Source: an uncultured Bacillota bacterium (GTDB taxonomy: Bacteria > Bacillota_I > Bacilli_A > RFN20 > CAG-631). From it: a DNA stretch of 64,000 bases. A model generated the notes under the pieces. It did not search any database, was not told where the DNA came from, and saw only the letters and a list, made by a program, of their open reading frames with translations. Below are positions 46,164-55,940 of the stretch, one piece after another. Every line of letters starts with the position of its first letter. The stretch's first letter is position 1. The position numbers were made by a program, and so were the translations under genes. The stretch is from positions 1-64,000 of the forward strand of contig CABUID010000003.1 of NCBI GenBank assembly GCA_902491575.1. The letters are read 5' to 3'.

Positions 46164-46167
46164 GTAA

Positions 46168-47436
46168 TTATTGATTTGTTTTTTGTGACAATTTTTGTAA
46201 ATATTTTTCATGCGATTCTTCCACTGCAAATCGAACTTTGACAATAGGCGTTTGATCAATAGGATAAATAAGATAGGACTCGTGTTCATCATGAACTTCA
46301 AAAGCTGATTCTTGGCATCCTTTGACATCAAAAGTTAAATGGATAGTAGAATTTAATTTTTCATTATACTCAAAATGAAAATTCTCTTCATTTGAAAGGA
46401 TTTTTCCATCAATGACAATTCCATTTTCATCTTGATGGGCAACTCCAGTGGCAAATGAATGGTCAAAACCTAATTTAGAATTTAAAAAACGAGAAATTTT
46501 TACTGGAAAAGTAATGGAATAAGTATTATTAAAAATCGCTTCTTTCACAGAATTTCTTTGCCAAGAGTACCAATCAGAAATACTATCAAATAGGGTTTCT
46601 CCATTTCTATTTTTTAAAATAGATAATTCGTCTATTTCATAATCGGATAAACAATGATGACAATAAATATGATTGTCTTTTCCTTCAATACACATTTCAT
46701 TTTGACAATTTGGACAGCGATATAAAATGCGATGAATATTATGCGCTTTTGTTTTACTTAAAATATGAATATGATTATCCCTTTGATATTGATATTCATT
46801 ATATTCAAAATGCTGATTGATTCTATCTTGAATTTCTTTTTCCGTTAATTTGGAAACTTCTTCTTTCGTTACCACCATTTTAGCATGTGCGATAATAGGA
46901 ACTTCTTTGTTTTTAGGCAAGGTGTTCCATCTAGGTGAATAAAGATAACTACCATATTCATGAACGACAATAACCGGGACATTGGCTAACTTAGCTAATT
47001 TTCCTAATCCTTGATCAAATTGATTCGTTACACCTGCAAAACTATAGGTGGCTTCTGGATATAACGAAACAATGTTTCCTTTTTTTAATAAACGAACTAT
47101 ATTTCGAACTAAGGCCATATCACGAAAATGTACTTTTTTAGGAATACAACCTAGTCTTCTCATAATCCATTCTTTATCTACAAATTCATCAATGGAAGAA
47201 ATATAATAAGATCGACGCGGAAACAATATCTTCTCCAATAGTTTTACATCTTCAAAACTCATATGATTAGATACGATTAAACAACCACCTTTTATTCTTT
47301 TAAAATTTTCTTTAACGATTTTATGCTTTACACCCATTAAAGCAAATTCAACAGCAATCCATAAAAAGGGTAATAAGTAAAATCGCGTTTTTATAGGTTT
47401 TTGATGAAGTTGCAATTTTTTAAAAGATTGATCCAT
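46168..47436 (-). CDS. PlsC-type acyltransferase with zinc-ribbon C-terminal domain
   Basis: 422 residues. About 15-215 form a 1-acylglycerol-3-phosphate acyltransferase-like domain: HX4D as NHMSFED near 57, LGCIPKKVHFRD, and YPEATYSFAG in place of the usual FPEGTRS, after a hydrophobic N-terminus. Residues 235-262 hold a zinc ribbon (CPNCQNEMC ... CHHC), and the last 150 residues are beta-rich with FDVKGC. The usual enzyme is about 240 residues, so the extension is unusual. It probably makes phosphatidic acid or acylates another envelope molecule; GAGGTGAATAT precedes the ATG. It follows a MATE gene by a few bases. Confidence 0.85.
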   Translation of the reverse strand: MDQSFKKLQLHQKPIKTRFYLLPFLWIAVEFALMGVKHKIVKENFKRIKGGCLIVSNHMSFEDVKLLEKILFPRRSYYISSIDEFVDKEWIMRRLGCIPKKVHFRDMALVRNIVRLLKKGNIVSLYPEATYSFAGVTNQFDQGLGKLAKLANVPVIVVHEYGSYLYSPRWNTLPKNKEVPIIAHAKMVVTKEEVSKLTEKEIQDRINQHFEYNEYQYQRDNHIHILSKTKAHNIHRILYRCPNCQNEMCIEGKDNHIYCHHCLSDYEIDELSILKNRNGETLFDSISDWYSWQRNSVKEAIFNNTYSITFPVKISRFLNSKLGFDHSFATGVAHQDENGIVIDGKILSNEENFHFEYNEKLNSTIHLTFDVKGCQESAFEVHDEHESYLIYPIDQTPIVKVRFAVEESHEKYLQKLSQKTNQ

Positions 47437-47440
47437 ATAT

Positions 47441-48859
47441 TCACCTCAAAGTATTATTCTTTATCGGTTTTATTTTAACACGATATAAATGTACAAACAA
47501 GCCTATTGATACTAATAAAGCAAGTATTTCTGCAATTAAAAAAGATAACCAAACTAAATTTAAATTTTTTGTTAAGGATAACAAATAAGCCGCAGGCAAT
47601 AAAACAATTAATTGGCGAATAATAGAACAAATCATGGAATAAAATCCATTCCCTAAAGCTTGAAATACCGACATCAACACAATAGAAAAAGCAGCAAACA
47701 TAAAACTCGAACAAATAATACGCAAGCAAGGAACACCTACTAAAGTTAGTTGATCTGCAATATCTTTATTTTCAGCGAATATAGTTAAAAGTTGGCGAGG
47801 AATACATAAAAATAATAATGTGCCAATAAACATCATGATACTAACAATGATTAGCGAATATTTAATTGTTTTCATCATTTTATCTTTATTCTTAGCGCCA
47901 TAATTATAGGCAACAATAGGAACAACTGCATTATTTATACCAAATATAGGCATAAAAAAGATAGAATTCAACTTAAAATACAAACCAAAAACCGTTTGTG
48001 GCAAATCGTTATAAGTTTGATGGGTATTTGGAATAGTAACATTATAAAAAACAAGTAAAATGCGATTAAAAAGGAAAGTTAATACAGATGAAATTCCAGC
48101 CATTACAGCAGAGGGAATACCAATGAAAAGAATTTCTTTTATAACACTTAACTTTAATTGTATAGTTTCCTTTTTTAACACAATTTCTTTATTATATTTA
48201 AGATTAAAGATTAAGCCTAAAAAACATCCAACATATTGTCCTATCAATGTAGCAATAGCTGCTCCAGCTACACCAAGTTTTGGGAAAAATCCAATACCAA
48301 AAATCAAACAAGGGTCTAATAGAATATTCGTAATGGCTCCACATGCTTGGGCAACCATTGTCAAAAAAGTTTTCCCTGTGGCTTGGAGCAATCTTTCAAA
48401 AGTAATTGAAAAAATAATTCCTAAACTTCCAATGACAACATATTTTAAATAAGTGATTCCATATTGAATGACTGCTTCATTCGTTGAAATTGCTTTCATA
48501 TAACTAGGAATTAAAGTTAAACCTATGATGAAGAATAAAAAATAAACGCCTATCATTATAATGCATCCGTTAAAAGCTGTTTGAGATGCTTTTAAAGCAT
48601 TCTTTTCACCTAATGATTTCGAAAGAGTAGCATTGATACCTACTCCCATTCCTGTTGATAATGCAATAATTAAATTTTGCATCGGCCAAGCTAAACCAAT
48701 AGCGGTTAATGCATCATTTGCATATTTACCAACAAATATACTATCCACAACATTATAAAGAGATTGTATCAACATTGAAATGACTAATGGCAAAGCCATC
48801 GATAGAAGTAATTTTAAAGCAGGAGTTGTTCCCATTTTATTTTCTTTTGCTATCACCAT
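47441..48859 (-). CDS. MATE family efflux transporter (second of three)
   Basis: 472 residues with 12 helices. Typical segments: PLVISMLIQSLYNVVDSIFVGK near 22 and NAVVPIVAYNYGAKNKDKMMK in the second half. The VDSIFVG and YNYGA elements are those of the DinF/NorM-like Bacillota MATE group. The start is uncertain: neither ATG 48859 nor ATG 48835 has a clear ribosome binding site. Overlap-like spacing (4 bp) to plsC means joint expression. Confidence 0.9.
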   Translation of the reverse strand: MVIAKENKMGTTPALKLLLSMALPLVISMLIQSLYNVVDSIFVGKYANDALTAIGLAWPMQNLIIALSTGMGVGINATLSKSLGEKNALKASQTAFNGCIIMIGVYFLFFIIGLTLIPSYMKAISTNEAVIQYGITYLKYVVIGSLGIIFSITFERLLQATGKTFLTMVAQACGAITNILLDPCLIFGIGFFPKLGVAGAAIATLIGQYVGCFLGLIFNLKYNKEIVLKKETIQLKLSVIKEILFIGIPSAVMAGISSVLTFLFNRILLVFYNVTIPNTHQTYNDLPQTVFGLYFKLNSIFFMPIFGINNAVVPIVAYNYGAKNKDKMMKTIKYSLIIVSIMMFIGTLLFLCIPRQLLTIFAENKDIADQLTLVGVPCLRIICSSFMFAAFSIVLMSVFQALGNGFYSMICSIIRQLIVLLPAAYLLSLTKNLNLVWLSFLIAEILALLVSIGLFVHLYRVKIKPIKNNTLR

Positions 48860-49059
48860 AAATAATAACGAATTTACTTTTTTAATTTAACAAGTAAATA
48901 AACTCCTTTCCGTTTACATAACGTTTACTATTATATAAATTTTACTCATTAATTTCTACTACAATTTATAAATAAAGTCATTATTTCTCTTTTTTAATAC
49001 ATTTTTTATAAATACTTTTTAAATTTATCAAATTTATCGATAAAAATTATTTAAAGTTA

Positions 49060-49088
49060 TTGACATTAAAAGAAAATCGCTTTAAAAT
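49060..49088 (+). promoter_or_regulatory. Promoter of cspA
   Basis: TTGACA (49060-49065), 17-bp spacer, TAAAAT (49083-49088). The transcript leader is about 45 nt, short compared with long E. coli cspA leaders. The remainder of 48860-49059 is AT-rich with no gene. Confidence 0.82.
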
Positions 49089-49136
49089 AATATTGTCTTT
49101 ATAAACATATATAGACGCAGTTGAAAGGATTAAAAT

Positions 49137-49361
49137 ATGGCAAAAGGAACAGTAAAATGGTTTAATTCTGAAAAAGGCTATGGCTTTATTTCAGATAGCG
49201 ATTCTCACCATGACATCTTCGTTCACTATTCACAAATCCAAATGGAAGGCTACAAATCTTTAGAAGAAAAAGCAGTTGTTGAATATGAAGTTGAAGTAGA
49301 TGAAAACACTGGTAAAGAAAGAGCAAAAAACGTTGTCGTTGTTGAAGCACCAGCTAAGTAA
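49137..49361 (+). CDS. Cold shock protein (CspA family)
   Basis: 74 residues: single OB fold with RNP1 KGYGFIS and RNP2 DIFVHYSQI, aromatic binding face intact, then a Glu/Lys-rich end. RNA chaperone, bound to single-stranded mRNA. GAAAGGATTAAAAT precedes the ATG; strong promoter and terminator flank it. Which Csp role (cold, growth-phase) cannot be told. Confidence 0.97.
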   Translation: MAKGTVKWFNSEKGYGFISDSDSHHDIFVHYSQIQMEGYKSLEEKAVVEYEVEVDENTGKERAKNVVVVEAPAK

Positions 49362-49375
49362 AACACACAACATAG

Positions 49376-49404
49376 AAGCAATTCAAATTCGAATTGCTTT
49401 TTTT
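49376..49404 (+). terminator. Terminator of cspA
   Basis: AAGCAATTC AAATTC GAATTGCTT then T-run. Confidence 0.92.
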
Positions 49405-49459
49405 ATTTTACTTTTGAAATGAATATGCTATACTATAAGAAATAAAGGAGTGGATAATT

Positions 49460-49978
49460 ATGAAAAAGCATCCATTATTAAATGTTAGTTCAGTTTTAGG
49501 AATTATTATTGGAAGTTGTTCTTTCTTTTTAAGTTTTCCTTATATGAGTCATTCTAGTTATTATTCCGTTCTTGTTTTTAGATATTTTGCATCTTTAGAA
49601 TTTTTTATTTCTATTGCAACAATTATAATGTCAGCAATCTTATTAGGAAAAAACAAAAAATTAATCGAATACGATACATTAAAAATATATGGCATTTTAA
49701 ATATAATTTTTGTTTTTATCTTATTATTATTGCAATTTTCTTCTTTATTTGTATGTGATTTTGCAAACGATGAATTTGAAATTACCTTTGTAATGGTAAC
49801 AAGTATTGTAACCATTATCACTCTTGTACTTTTAATTTATGGTATTATTAAAAGTAATAAAGATGAAAAACCTGAAATCAAAAAACAATTAAGTGATTTA
49901 AAAGAACTATTAGATAAAGGATTGATTACTCAAGAAGAATTTGATGCTAAAAGAAAAGATTTAATTGAAAGAATATAA
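49460..49978 (+). CDS. SHOCT-domain membrane protein, 172 aa
   Basis: Four hydrophobic helices (about 10-28, 40-62, 72-95, 112-132) and a C-terminal SHOCT motif LKELLDKGLITQEEFDAKRKDLIE (about 146-169). SHOCT domains are short oligomerisation modules often put at the end of membrane or phage-related proteins; the function is unknown. AAAGGAGTGGATAATT precedes the ATG. Single gene with its own terminator. Confidence 0.82.
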   Translation: MKKHPLLNVSSVLGIIIGSCSFFLSFPYMSHSSYYSVLVFRYFASLEFFISIATIIMSAILLGKNKKLIEYDTLKIYGILNIIFVFILLLLQFSSLFVCDFANDEFEITFVMVTSIVTIITLVLLIYGIIKSNKDEKPEIKKQLSDLKELLDKGLITQEEFDAKRKDLIERI

Positions 49979-49992
49979 TTCATAAAAATAGG

Positions 49993-50031
49993 AAAAAGTA
50001 TTTATGAACATTGGTTTGTAAATACTTTTTA
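49993..50031 (+). terminator. Terminator of the SHOCT gene
   Basis: AAAAAGTATTTA / TAAATACTTTTT stem with a 14-base loop and T-run. Confidence 0.8.
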
Positions 50032-50101
50032 TTATTTATTTACTTTTCAGTTAAAATTTGTTAGTATTCTTTTGTTAATTCTTTCTAAGAAGGTGAAAAA
50101 A

Positions 50102-51481
50102 ATGAATTCTTTAAACGATAAAGAAATTCTTGCTACAGAAAAAATCAGTAAACTTTTTGTCAAATTATCTATTCCTGCTGTATTAGCACAAATCATTAAT
50201 TTACTTTATAATCTAATCGATAGAATATATATTGGTCATATTAAAGATATTGGAACAGAGGCATTGACAGGAGTTGGTGTGTGTTTACCTATTATCATTT
50301 TTATTAGTGCATTTTCATGTTTATGCGGCATGGGTGGAGCACCAAAAGCAGCCATCAAAATGGGAGAAGGAAAAAAAGATGAAGCTAGTATTATCCTAGG
50401 TAATTGTTTTACTTTAACCATTACGTTATCCATTATACTTACAATTATCTTTTTAATATTTGGTGAAGATTTATTAATGTTATTTGGAGCAAGCGAAAAT
50501 ACTTTATCCTATGCATTAGATTATATTCAAACATATACGGCTGGTACTATTTTTGTAATGATTGCCTTAGGATTAAATATGTTCATTACTACACAAGGAT
50601 TTTCAAAAGTCAGTATGATTAATGTTATCATTGGAGCAGTTTGCAATATTATTTTAGACCCTTTATTCATATTTGGATTTAATCTAGGAGTAAAAGGAGC
50701 TGCAATAGCCACGATTATATCACAAGCATTATCTTCCTTTTTTGTTTTAAAATTTTTATTTTCAAAAAAGACTATTTTAAAAATATCTTTTGAAAATATG
50801 AAAATAAAATGGAATCTATTACTTCCTTGTATCGCATTAGGAATCTCTCCTTTTATCATGCAAGCTACAGAAAGTATCTTAACGATTTGTTTTAATACTT
50901 CTTTACAAAAATATCAAGGCGATTTAGCCGTAGGATCAATGACGATTTTAACTTCTTTAATGCAATTTGCGATGCTTCCTTTACAAGGATTTACTCAAGG
51001 CGCACAACCTATCATAAGTTACAATTATGGTGCTAAAAATGCTTTACGTGTCAAAAAGGCTTTTAAAATCTTATTATTAACTTGCTTAACTTATTCGTTC
51101 GTTTTCTGGTTATTGATTATGATTGTTCCACAATTTTTTGTACATTTATTTACGAATGATGATAGTTTGCTACAATATACGGTTTGGGCATTAAGAATTT
51201 ATATGGCTGTTTTAGGCATTTTTGGTATTCAAATTGCCTGCCAACAAACATTTATTTCTTTAGGAAACGCTCCAATATCTTTGTTTTTAGCTTTATTAAG
51301 AAAAGTTATTCTTTTAATACCTTTAATTTACATTGTCCCCCATTTTACCACAAATAAATGTTTAGGCGTATTTTTAGCTGAACCTATTGCGGACACCATC
51401 GCCGTAGCCACAACGGCAATTCTATTTTATTTTATATTTAAGAAAACGACTCAAAAAATGGATCAAGCTTCTTTAGCCTAA
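50102..51481 (+). CDS. MATE family efflux transporter (third of three)
   Basis: 459 residues, 12 helices. Typical: KLFVKLSIPAVLAQIINLLYNLIDRIYIGHI at the start, GASENTLSYALDYIQTY, and QPIISYNYGAKNALRVKKA. The ATG at 50102 follows AAGAAGGTGAAAAA; the in-frame TTG at 50072 has no such site. It is closer to the second MATE gene than to the first from the start-region motifs, but all three are diverged. Substrate unknown. Confidence 0.9.
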   Translation: MNSLNDKEILATEKISKLFVKLSIPAVLAQIINLLYNLIDRIYIGHIKDIGTEALTGVGVCLPIIIFISAFSCLCGMGGAPKAAIKMGEGKKDEASIILGNCFTLTITLSIILTIIFLIFGEDLLMLFGASENTLSYALDYIQTYTAGTIFVMIALGLNMFITTQGFSKVSMINVIIGAVCNIILDPLFIFGFNLGVKGAAIATIISQALSSFFVLKFLFSKKTILKISFENMKIKWNLLLPCIALGISPFIMQATESILTICFNTSLQKYQGDLAVGSMTILTSLMQFAMLPLQGFTQGAQPIISYNYGAKNALRVKKAFKILLLTCLTYSFVFWLLIMIVPQFFVHLFTNDDSLLQYTVWALRIYMAVLGIFGIQIACQQTFISLGNAPISLFLALLRKVILLIPLIYIVPHFTTNKCLGVFLAEPIADTIAVATTAILFYFIFKKTTQKMDQASLA

Positions 51482-51496
51482 TCCATTTTTTTGTAT

Positions 51497-52159
51497 TTAT
51501 TTTAAAAAATCTTTTTTTGTTTGATTTGAAAAATATAATAATGCATAGAGGAATAAAGATCCTAATGAATTGCCTATAATCGTTAAAAGTATATAACCTA
51601 TGCTTTTTAAATCCCACATATTGGCTAGTGAATAATAAAACATATTGGCTATACAATGCTCAAATCCACAAAGAATAAAAATGGCAACAGATAAGAAAAT
51701 AGCAATCACTTTAAAGATAGCATGTAAATCTCTTTTAGATAATTCGACTGCTAAGAAAATCATGACTCCACAAAAAAAGGATAAAACGAGAATACTTAGC
51801 CATGAACTTGATGATTTGATTTGACATAAAGAATTCGCATTATGAATCATAGTTAAAAATCTTTCATCTTTATGACTTATTCCATATAACAAATAACCTG
51901 TTGATATAGAAGCTAAAGCATTTCCAAATAAACAAATGACTAAATCCAGTAAGTATTGTTTTTTATTTTCAAATAAATAACCAATTTTCCCTGTATAAAG
52001 ATGTAAGTTTAAAGTGATAATGGTAAATAGACCAAAAGCAAACAAAAAAGATGCAAGAATAGGCGAATAATTTTTACTTGATAAATAAACCATTCCGCCA
52101 ATACTAATCAGTATACCAGAGAATATAGAAGATAAAAAAATGGATAAATATCGTTTCAT
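51497..52159 (-). CDS. Formate/nitrite transporter (FNT) family channel
   Basis: 220 residues, six helices. The conserved GFEHCIANMFYYSLA (about 175) carries the central His of FNT pores and NLHLYTGKIGYL (51-62) matches the N(L/I)..F/YTG loop. Such pentameric channels move formate, nitrite or bisulfide. Slightly short of the usual 250-280. GAGGG precedes the ATG. A fermentative life style would fit formate, but this is inferred only. Confidence 0.88.
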   Translation of the reverse strand: MKRYLSIFLSSIFSGILISIGGMVYLSSKNYSPILASFLFAFGLFTIITLNLHLYTGKIGYLFENKKQYLLDLVICLFGNALASISTGYLLYGISHKDERFLTMIHNANSLCQIKSSSSWLSILVLSFFCGVMIFLAVELSKRDLHAIFKVIAIFLSVAIFILCGFEHCIANMFYYSLANMWDLKSIGYILLTIIGNSLGSLFLYALLYFSNQTKKDFLK

Positions 52160-52311
52160 ATAATAACCCTCGATTATATTGTAACATATAATTTTTTATG
52201 AAAGAACTATTTTTTATTTTTAAAAGTAAATACCAATTTTTTACAACAATATAATGAATAAATGTTATCGTTTTCGAACTTCCTATGTTACAATTATTTT
52301 GAGGTGGTTGT

Positions 52312-54174
52312 ATGAAAAAAGCAAAAAAACTTTTATTTGTTCTTTTAATGATAAGTTTATCTGGTTGTGGAGTTAAAACAAGTGATAGTGCATCTACATC
52401 TATATCCAATTCTTCACATAATTCAGACACTTCGGTAAATGAAGAATCCACAAGTAGTGAGATACTTGTAGATTTTGATTACTTAAATGAAGAAGCTTTT
52501 CGTTTATCTTCTATTCGTGATATTGCTAATGATACTGGCGTGATGACTTATAAAATGTATTCTCCTTACACCGATCGTTATGAACTAAAATGTAATACTG
52601 CTTCAAATATTGAAGTATTGAACCAGCAAGGAACATTAATGAATGAAGGAAATACAAATCTTTATGTTGATTTAACAAAAGATGAAATCATCTATGTACG
52701 AATAACGACTACAGCGAATCAAGATTTTCATTTTGTTGTTACTGCTAATGATTATCGCATTGAACTACCCTATGAGATTTATTCTTCTGTTGATGTCAAT
52801 GATTATTCTACTTCATCAAATAATCTATCCGACCCTTTAAAACCATCCGAAGTTTCTTATACAAAACGTGATGATGGTCGCGGGCTTTATATTAATTCCA
52901 ATAATCCTGAAGCCATCACTGCAAATGAGTTTAATACATCACTTTGTAAACAAGATGTGACGAATAAAGATGTATTTTTTACCTTTGAACATAATAATGC
53001 AAATCTTCTTTATTATTATTATGGATACCGTATTACAAATACAGATACAAAAGATATCTATGTTACTGTCAAAAATCTTGGCTATCAAGTTAGTGGCAGT
53101 GGTTCATGGTTAGGTGAAGACGAATGGATTAAATTTTATAATGTTAAATTCGATTCAGATACTTCTCAATATAATGCTTCACAATTAGCAAATTATAATG
53201 CTTATGTTGGCTTTTGTAACACTTATGAATCCAACAATCGAAAGCCAATTACCTACCGTATACCAAGTGGTCAATATATGTATGTAATGGGTGGAACCAC
53301 CAAAGATGCCTATAATCAAATTAATGTATTTGATTCTGCAAACAAAAGGGTAAAAGGTGGATGTTCAAATGGAGCTGTATTATTTACTGTATCTGGTGGA
53401 CAAGCAGAAGGTTCATTTTTAGTATACACTGATGATGATGCCAAAGAAGTCAATGACTCAGAATATGTAAAAACCTCTTTGCAAAATGGATATGTTGTAA
53501 CACGAAATGATGTAAATGTTGGTTCTCAATATATAGGTTATGATAATTGTCATGGCGTAGTTGATTCAGATTTATGTTGGGTCTTTAATGATCAAACACC
53601 TAGTGGTGAATTGCCTGTATCATATAGTAACCCTTATTATACTAATCAAACTTCTGGTACAATTTATGGTACCATTTCTAATTTTATTCAGCAAGATTAT
53701 ATCGGTGCCAAAGCATGGTATACGCATATTAATCCTAATCATACAAGAAATGCAATAGGAAGTGATATGACAAAATATATTGTTGTTGACCACGAAACAC
53801 AGCAAGAAATATCCATTGATATTTTTCATTATGACGGGCGTGGTAAAACGGCTAATATTGGTAATTGGATGGTCGATTATATCGACACCTTCACATTAGT
53901 TAATCAAGGAAACAATAGTCGAGAATTCACTTATAATCTTGGTCATAATGGTGTTATTTTGGCCTTTGTAAGAGATGAAAAAGGTCAAATAAGTTCTACT
54001 TATACTCCTAAGTATTGTACGATTATTAATCAATCCCAATATGGTGAAGCCATTCGTGATCCATTTACTTATACAGTAGATGTACCTGCACATAGCATTG
54101 TAAGGTTTTCGGTAGATTATAATTTGTTAGCAAATTCTTACGGATGTATTTCTCATCAAGCTTTTTTGAATTAG
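52312..54174 (+). CDS. Large predicted lipoprotein, 620 aa
   Basis: Signal MKKAKKLLFVLLMISLSGC with lipidation Cys at 19, followed by a Ser/Thr-rich linker (SDSASTSISNSSHNSD) up to residue 50. The mature part is beta-rich, with a domain at 60-140 then several Gly/Tyr/Asp-rich modules (YDNCHGVVDSDLCWVFNDQ, GTISNFIQQDYIGAKAWYTHINPNHTRN) reminiscent of carbohydrate-binding or adhesin-like surface proteins. I do not recognise a family or catalytic motif. GAGGTGGTTGT before ATG. Cell-surface exposed; the neighbouring lipoprotein pair may act with it, but no direct link is seen. Confidence 0.8.
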   Translation: MKKAKKLLFVLLMISLSGCGVKTSDSASTSISNSSHNSDTSVNEESTSSEILVDFDYLNEEAFRLSSIRDIANDTGVMTYKMYSPYTDRYELKCNTASNIEVLNQQGTLMNEGNTNLYVDLTKDEIIYVRITTTANQDFHFVVTANDYRIELPYEIYSSVDVNDYSTSSNNLSDPLKPSEVSYTKRDDGRGLYINSNNPEAITANEFNTSLCKQDVTNKDVFFTFEHNNANLLYYYYGYRITNTDTKDIYVTVKNLGYQVSGSGSWLGEDEWIKFYNVKFDSDTSQYNASQLANYNAYVGFCNTYESNNRKPITYRIPSGQYMYVMGGTTKDAYNQINVFDSANKRVKGGCSNGAVLFTVSGGQAEGSFLVYTDDDAKEVNDSEYVKTSLQNGYVVTRNDVNVGSQYIGYDNCHGVVDSDLCWVFNDQTPSGELPVSYSNPYYTNQTSGTIYGTISNFIQQDYIGAKAWYTHINPNHTRNAIGSDMTKYIVVDHETQQEISIDIFHYDGRGKTANIGNWMVDYIDTFTLVNQGNNSREFTYNLGHNGVILAFVRDEKGQISSTYTPKYCTIINQSQYGEAIRDPFTYTVDVPAHSIVRFSVDYNLLANSYGCISHQAFLN

Positions 54175-54186
54175 TAATATTGAAAG

Positions 54187-54215
54187 ATGATGTCTTGAAA
54201 AAGGCATCATTTTTA
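54187..54215 (+). terminator. Terminator of the 620-aa lipoprotein gene
   Basis: ATGATGTC / GGCATCAT stem (one G-T pair) and TTTTTA, 12 bp past the stop codon. Confidence 0.8.
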
Positions 54216-54216
54216 G

Positions 54217-54254
54217 ATAAAAAAACTATTAAAAGTTTTGATTTTTAATAGTTT
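54217..54254 (-). terminator. Terminator of lipoprotein copy A
   Basis: AAACTATTAAAA / TTTTAATAGTTT 12-bp stem with T-run on the minus strand. The duplicated unit begins inside this stem (54249), so copy B lacks the distal arm. Confidence 0.8.
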
Positions 54255-54266
54255 CTTTTCGATTTT

Positions 54267-55004
54267 TTATTCATATATTATTTGACCTAATGGTTTTAGA
54301 TAATAATCTAGTTTATTTGGATTAAATAAATAAGCCGCTCGTAAATTACATGTCTTTATTCCATTTTGTTCCTGTACGTCTTTATCTGGTGCATAGGTAC
54401 CCCAAATTTTTGTACCATTTGGCAAATCTTTAAAATAGTGATATTGTGCATAATCAATGGATAATAGAGCTACATCAAAATTACAAAAGCCATCATCTTC
54501 TATCGTCTTTTTCATTTGATAGATGGTCGTATCTTTTTCGTTTTCTTTTAATGTGTAATGACTATTCTCATCTTTATAAAGCGTTAACTCGACAACATTT
54601 CCTTTTTTGCACTCAATTTCTTGCACATATCCCATGACAGTATTTAAAACCATATTATCGCCTATTTCTTGAAAAAATATATATTCATTATCTGTCTTTT
54701 TAAAATTTAAGGTGTCTCCAGGTAGCAAACTATAAGAATCAATATTAAAGTCTTCTAAACTCGACCATTCTTCTTTTTGTTTTGTAGAAAAATGAAGTAA
54801 ATCTGGATGTGTATTTTTTAAAAACGGTGTTCGAATTCGATTAAACTCATCAAAATCTACACTTACATAATCTATTCCTACTTCATAGTCGACAATATAT
54901 TGACCAACATAAAGTGTTTCTTCAACACTTTCTGAAGAATGGTTTTCACAACTTGCTAGTAAAGTGCACATCAAAAAGGTCACAATTAATTTTTTTATTT
55001 TCAT
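54267..55004 (-). CDS. Predicted lipoprotein, 245 aa, copy A
   Basis: Signal MKIKKLIVTFLMCTLLASC with lipidation Cys at 19. The mature chain is acidic and beta-rich: YVGQYIVDYEVGIDYVSVDFDEF (about 33-55), a mid-part QKEEWSSLEDFNIDSYSLL and a terminal domain with NGTKIWGTYAPDK. No family recognised. The ATG at 55004 has a strong AGAAGGAGGAAATTTT site, so the longer frame upstream is not used. Identical protein to copy B but with a different leader and its own terminator; copy A may be the ancestral one. Confidence 0.85.
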   Translation of the reverse strand: MKIKKLIVTFLMCTLLASCENHSSESVEETLYVGQYIVDYEVGIDYVSVDFDEFNRIRTPFLKNTHPDLLHFSTKQKEEWSSLEDFNIDSYSLLPGDTLNFKKTDNEYIFFQEIGDNMVLNTVMGYVQEIECKKGNVVELTLYKDENSHYTLKENEKDTTIYQMKKTIEDDGFCNFDVALLSIDYAQYHYFKDLPNGTKIWGTYAPDKDVQEQNGIKTCNLRAAYLFNPNKLDYYLKPLGQIIYE

Positions 55005-55202
55005 AAAATTTCCTCCTTCTAAACAACTGCAAATATAAAGAACACCATATTCACTGTACAATTTTATCATTTAAAGTCACAATATAAATGAGATGATATC
55101 TTTACAATTTTTTAGATGCGACGATTTTAGAAACTTATCATTTCTTATAAAAACAAATATGATTAAAATAATTATTTTTCATAGTAGTTTCTTTTCGATT
55201 TT

Positions 55203-55940
55203 TTATTCATATATTATTTGACCTAATGGTTTTAGATAATAATCTAGTTTATTTGGATTAAATAAATAAGCCGCTCGTAAATTACATGTCTTTATTCCAT
55301 TTTGTTCCTGTACGTCTTTATCTGGTGCATAGGTACCCCAAATTTTTGTACCATTTGGCAAATCTTTAAAATAGTGATATTGTGCATAATCAATGGATAA
55401 TAGAGCTACATCAAAATTACAAAAGCCATCATCTTCTATCGTCTTTTTCATTTGATAGATGGTCGTATCTTTTTCGTTTTCTTTTAATGTGTAATGACTA
55501 TTCTCATCTTTATAAAGCGTTAACTCGACAACATTTCCTTTTTTGCACTCAATTTCTTGCACATATCCCATGACAGTATTTAAAACCATATTATCGCCTA
55601 TTTCTTGAAAAAATATATATTCATTATCTGTCTTTTTAAAATTTAAGGTGTCTCCAGGTAGCAAACTATAAGAATCAATATTAAAGTCTTCTAAACTCGA
55701 CCATTCTTCTTTTTGTTTTGTAGAAAAATGAAGTAAATCTGGATGTGTATTTTTTAAAAACGGTGTTCGAATTCGATTAAACTCATCAAAATCTACACTT
55801 ACATAATCTATTCCTACTTCATAGTCGACAATATATTGACCAACATAAAGTGTTTCTTCAACACTTTCTGAAGAATGGTTTTCACAACTTGCTAGTAAAG
55901 TGCACATCAAAAAGGTCACAATTAATTTTTTTATTTTCAT
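55203..55940 (-). CDS. Predicted lipoprotein, 245 aa, copy B
   Basis: Same protein as copy A, residue for residue. The ribosome binding site differs: AGAAAGGAAATTTT instead of AGAAGGAGGAAATTTT, weaker by two G. The terminator stem of copy A is cut at the copy boundary, so transcripts of copy B may run on into copy A. It follows the ABC exporter gene by 54 bp on the same strand. Confidence 0.85.
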   Translation of the reverse strand: MKIKKLIVTFLMCTLLASCENHSSESVEETLYVGQYIVDYEVGIDYVSVDFDEFNRIRTPFLKNTHPDLLHFSTKQKEEWSSLEDFNIDSYSLLPGDTLNFKKTDNEYIFFQEIGDNMVLNTVMGYVQEIECKKGNVVELTLYKDENSHYTLKENEKDTTIYQMKKTIEDDGFCNFDVALLSIDYAQYHYFKDLPNGTKIWGTYAPDKDVQEQNGIKTCNLRAAYLFNPNKLDYYLKPLGQIIYE

